34,533 bases of DNA from JBALVT01 sp047612385 (lineage in GTDB: Bacteria > Pseudomonadota > Gammaproteobacteria > Pseudomonadales > Halieaceae). The translations under genes and the position numbers were made by a program. Where the stretch lies: contig JBLGAR010000040.1 in assembly GCA_047612385.1 (NCBI GenBank), positions 1 to 34,533 on the forward strand. Reading direction: 5' to 3'. Below, piece by piece: positions 32,701-34,533 of the stretch. The first letter of the stretch is position 1. Every line of letters starts with the position of its first letter. The notes beneath the pieces were generated by a model, which searched no databases, was not told the DNA's origin, and saw only the letters and a program-made list of their open reading frames with translations.

Positions 32701-34266
32701 TTGCGTGAGGCACTGCAGGTGGATACTCAGTCTCGTGGGGCGCTGGAGCTTCTGGCGGTCATGTATCAGCAGACCGGACGCCCCGAGCAAGCGCGACAAC
32801 AGCTCGAGCGTCTTGTTGCGTTGTTCCCCGGTGAACCGATGTACTGCGAGAGTTTGGTCGCTCTATTGGAACGACGCGGAGAGCTTCGTGCAGCACTAGA
32901 GTGTTATCGACGACTGCTTGAAATTCGACCGACATTGGCGGACAGCCACTATAACTACGCCCGGCTGCTGAACCGCGCCAAAGAGCCGCAAACGGCATTG
33001 GATCATTATGGCATAGCGCTGGGTCTGGGCATCACAGCGCCGGAAGATGTGTATTCAAACATGAGTGTGATTCTGTCGGATCAGCACCGCCACCAGGAAG
33101 CGGAAACTACCCTGAACCAGGCCCTGGAGATAAATCCTGACTATGTTCCAGCTCTGTACAATCTGGGAGTGTTGCGAGAGGAGCTCGGTCTTTGGGAAGG
33201 TGCGTGCGAACTTTTTTTCAAGATTCTAGAGATTGATCCTGATCATCTTGATGCATTGACGCATCTGGCACACGCTCAAAAGATCGAAGATCCAGACCAT
33301 CCGCTAGTGAATAAGCTGCAGTTGGCTCTGTCTCGCTGCAGCGGATCACCCCCGGCCAGTGAGGCCCTGCATTTTGCACTGGGCAAGGTTTACGACGATA
33401 ACAAGCGATATGACAGCGCATTTGAACACTTTCTCAAGGGTAACCAGTTAAGCTTTGGGCGCGCCGGCGCCTACGATCGTAATGGCCAAGAGACCTTGAT
33501 CAAGGAGTTGGTTGATACTTGCAAGTCTGGGTGGCTGGCTGCGGTGGAACCTGTCTCCGACAGTGCGCCAATATTCATCTGCGGGATGTTTCGCTCCGGA
33601 TCTACCCTACTAGAGCAGATGTTGGCGGCACATCCCAAGGTCACCGCTGGTGGTGAGCTAAATTTCTTTAACCAACATATTCAGTTGCCCTCTGCACTGA
33701 CCAGCCTTGATGCAGTTCGCGTGCGGGAGCTGGGAAGTATGTACCTGGAATACCTGGCCAGCGGCTTTCCGAATGCCGAGCGGGTGACCAATAAGCGCCC
33801 CGACAACTTTGCATACCTTGGGTTTATTCGCGCGATGTACCCCAACGCAAAATTTATCAATACCTGTCGGCACCCACTTGATAACTGCCTCTCTATCTAC
33901 TTCCAGCAGTTTGCAGGCTCAGTCAAATACCATACCCAGTTGCTGGATATCGGGCATTACTACGCGCAATATCGCGGCCTGATGGAATTTTGGAAGCAAG
34001 AACTTCCAGACAATATTGTCGATATTAATTACCAGTCGCTGGTGAGTGATCCCCGTGCTCAGTTGGAGCCGCTGTTGGAATTTTTGGAGCTGGAGTGGCA
34101 TGAAGGTTGTCTTGAGTTCCACAAGACCGATAATCGGGTTCGCACGGCCAGCGTCTGGCAGGTAAGACAGCCCTTGTATCAGCAGTCCAAGGGCCGATGG
34201 AATAACTACGCCGCACATCTTGAGAGCTTGCAAGAGTACCTTCAGGGAGTTGGTATCGAGACCTGA
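32701..34266 (+). CDS. TPR-repeat sulfotransferase
   Basis: At least 521 residues are encoded. Tetratricopeptide repeats occupy about 1-250: ALEINPDYVPALYNLGVLRE, then ILEIDPDHLDALTHLAHAQK. A sulfotransferase domain lies at about 288-515. The 5'-phosphosulfate loop is FICGMFRSGSTLLEQML (292-308) and the 3'-phosphate motif is TCRHPLDNCLSIYFQQF (388-404). TPR-sulfotransferase fusions are widespread in marine proteobacteria and distantly resemble tyrosylprotein sulfotransferases in the PSB loop; the acceptor is unknown. The start is unclear. TPR-like coding continues upstream of the TTG at 32701 (LLLQAQSRFEQKNYDEAERL) to a stop at 32611, with no ATG, GTG or TTG. ATC 32623 behind AGAGG, or a mutated start, are possibilities. 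The gene stops directly at repeat B. Confidence 0.88.
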   Translation: MREALQVDTQSRGALELLAVMYQQTGRPEQARQQLERLVALFPGEPMYCESLVALLERRGELRAALECYRRLLEIRPTLADSHYNYARLLNRAKEPQTALDHYGIALGLGITAPEDVYSNMSVILSDQHRHQEAETTLNQALEINPDYVPALYNLGVLREELGLWEGACELFFKILEIDPDHLDALTHLAHAQKIEDPDHPLVNKLQLALSRCSGSPPASEALHFALGKVYDDNKRYDSAFEHFLKGNQLSFGRAGAYDRNGQETLIKELVDTCKSGWLAAVEPVSDSAPIFICGMFRSGSTLLEQMLAAHPKVTAGGELNFFNQHIQLPSALTSLDAVRVRELGSMYLEYLASGFPNAERVTNKRPDNFAYLGFIRAMYPNAKFINTCRHPLDNCLSIYFQQFAGSVKYHTQLLDIGHYYAQYRGLMEFWKQELPDNIVDINYQSLVSDPRAQLEPLLEFLELEWHEGCLEFHKTDNRVRTASVWQVRQPLYQQSKGRWNNYAAHLESLQEYLQGVGIET

Positions 34267-34311
34267 GGCTACATAAGCTCTAGTGCAGCCGGAGCTGGGT
34301 GCCATTTAGCC

Positions 34312-34383
34312 GCAGTCCGCCATGCGATAACCGCTTTCGTTTGGAACCCCACGCTCTACAGCGGGTATCGCATGGCGGACTGC
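34312..34383 (+). repeat. Hairpin B2: long variable stem with inverted loop core
   Basis: Positions 34312-34335 pair with 34360-34383: 18 perfect pairs, one A-G mismatch (34330/34365), then 5 pairs. The 24-base loop 34336-34359 starts TTCGTTTGGAAC and ends CCACGCTCTAC. It is a diverged version of the core seen in hairpins A1 and B1, here on the plus strand and so inverted relative to B1. Confidence 0.85.
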
Positions 34384-34427
34384 TCCCACCGCGTGACCCG
34401 AGTCCCGTTGGGTTTGCTGCGGTGCTA

Positions 34428-34501
34428 GCAGTTTCTGCTTGTTGCTATCCTCGCAGGGCGTGGGCCTTCAACCGAAGGGGATAGCAACAAGCAGGAACTG
34501 C
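34428..34501 (-). repeat. Hairpin B1: variable stem, conserved loop
   Basis: Positions 34428-34450 pair with 34479-34501 over 23 positions with one T-G wobble (34434/34495). The outer part of the stem equals that of A1 (GCAGTT, CTGCTTGT). The inner part differs on both sides: A1 has CGAT/ATCG and B1 has TGCTATCC/GGATAGCA. The loop carries the core CCTTCGGTTGAAGG ... CCCACGCCCT on the minus strand. Confidence 0.88.
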
Positions 34502-34533
34502 GAATTGCGGACTCCTGTCTAAAGTAAGCGCCA

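Larger units (their letters stand above)
34267..34533 (-). repeat. Multi-hairpin inverted-repeat element, copy B (about 267 bp, reaches window end)
   Basis: This element is copy A inverted. Reading the minus strand from 34533, it starts TGGCGCTTACTTTAG, then GACAGGAGTCCGCAATTCGC, and ends CTGCACTAGAGCTTATGTAG. The two copies match closely at the outer blocks and at the loop core. They differ in the stems and in an added middle part (34384-34427) with its own weak hairpin (CACCGC/GCGGTG). It begins right after the TGA of the TPR-sulfotransferase gene, and its last base is the last base of the window. It contains no plausible gene. Confidence 0.85.

Noticed and set aside
34519..34533. Start of an IS66-type insertion sequence (GTAAGCGCC)
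   Set aside because: The motif GTAAGCG resembles IS66-family ends, but the same terminal motif in copy A is followed by a sulfotransferase-like gene and not a transposase. It belongs to the repeat itself.
34267..34533. Retron msr-msd or group II intron RNA
   Set aside because: Folded non-coding DNA fits loosely, but there is no reverse transcriptase gene nearby, and the paired inverted copies with variable stems do not match either class.
1..34533. CRISPR arrays, tRNA and rRNA genes
   Set aside because: I scanned for regularly spaced short repeats and for tRNA/rRNA-like segments and saw none. A tRNA or RNA covariance search would be needed to exclude small cases.

Overview
The window looks like chromosomal DNA of a marine gammaproteobacterium, probably of the Cellvibrionales (Halieaceae/Spongiibacteraceae-like) or a relative of the pseudomonads. 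The basis is gene order: DUF4426-metW-metX-yggT-proC-yggS divergent from pilT-pilU, then ruvX-yqgE-tonB-gshB, then metF-ahcY and metK-sahR divergent from tkt-epd-pgk-fba. From memory this matches several blocks of the Pseudomonas aeruginosa PA0388-PA0407 and PA0430-PA0555 regions. The taxonomic call is inference; there is no rRNA in the window.

Layout. 1-197 holds a REP-like long hairpin. 198-4587 (minus) is a tightly packed run for methionine and proline synthesis and PLP homeostasis. 4744-6960 (plus) encodes the two type IV pilus retraction ATPases. 6957-9865 (minus) is ruvX-yqgE-tonB-gshB. 10011-11258 (plus) is a membrane-anchored alpha/beta hydrolase. 11249-16590 (minus) is the SAM cycle block sahR-metK-ahcY-metF, followed by rsmE. 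At its head is a 50-bp near-perfect palindrome that I read as the SahR operator. 16835-22195 (plus) is a central carbon cluster (tkt, epd, pgk, class II fba), followed by an alpha/beta hydrolase and an exported DUF885 peptidase.

25160-34266 is different in character. It is an accessory island with four sulfotransferase-fold proteins, a Sel1-repeat/prolyl-4-hydroxylase protein, an Asp/Asn beta-hydroxylase-like protein, a possibly degenerate third oxygenase-like protein, a beta-propeller-like protein and an unrecognised 266-aa protein. About 8.3 kb of it (26213-34533) is bracketed by two related multi-hairpin repeats in inverted orientation. These repeats (195 bp and about 267 bp) share a terminal motif close to TGGCGCTTACTTTAG and a conserved hairpin-loop core. 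Their stems differ in sequence but stay self-complementary. The window ends on the terminal motif of the second copy.

The housekeeping part is conventional. The most interesting material is (i) the inverted variable-stem/conserved-loop repeat pair and (ii) the sulfotransferase plus 2-oxoglutarate-oxygenase gene set it encloses. Together they could be a mobile or recombining cassette encoding a sulfation/hydroxylation pathway of unknown target. That reading is a hypothesis from layout and family membership, not a demonstrated system.
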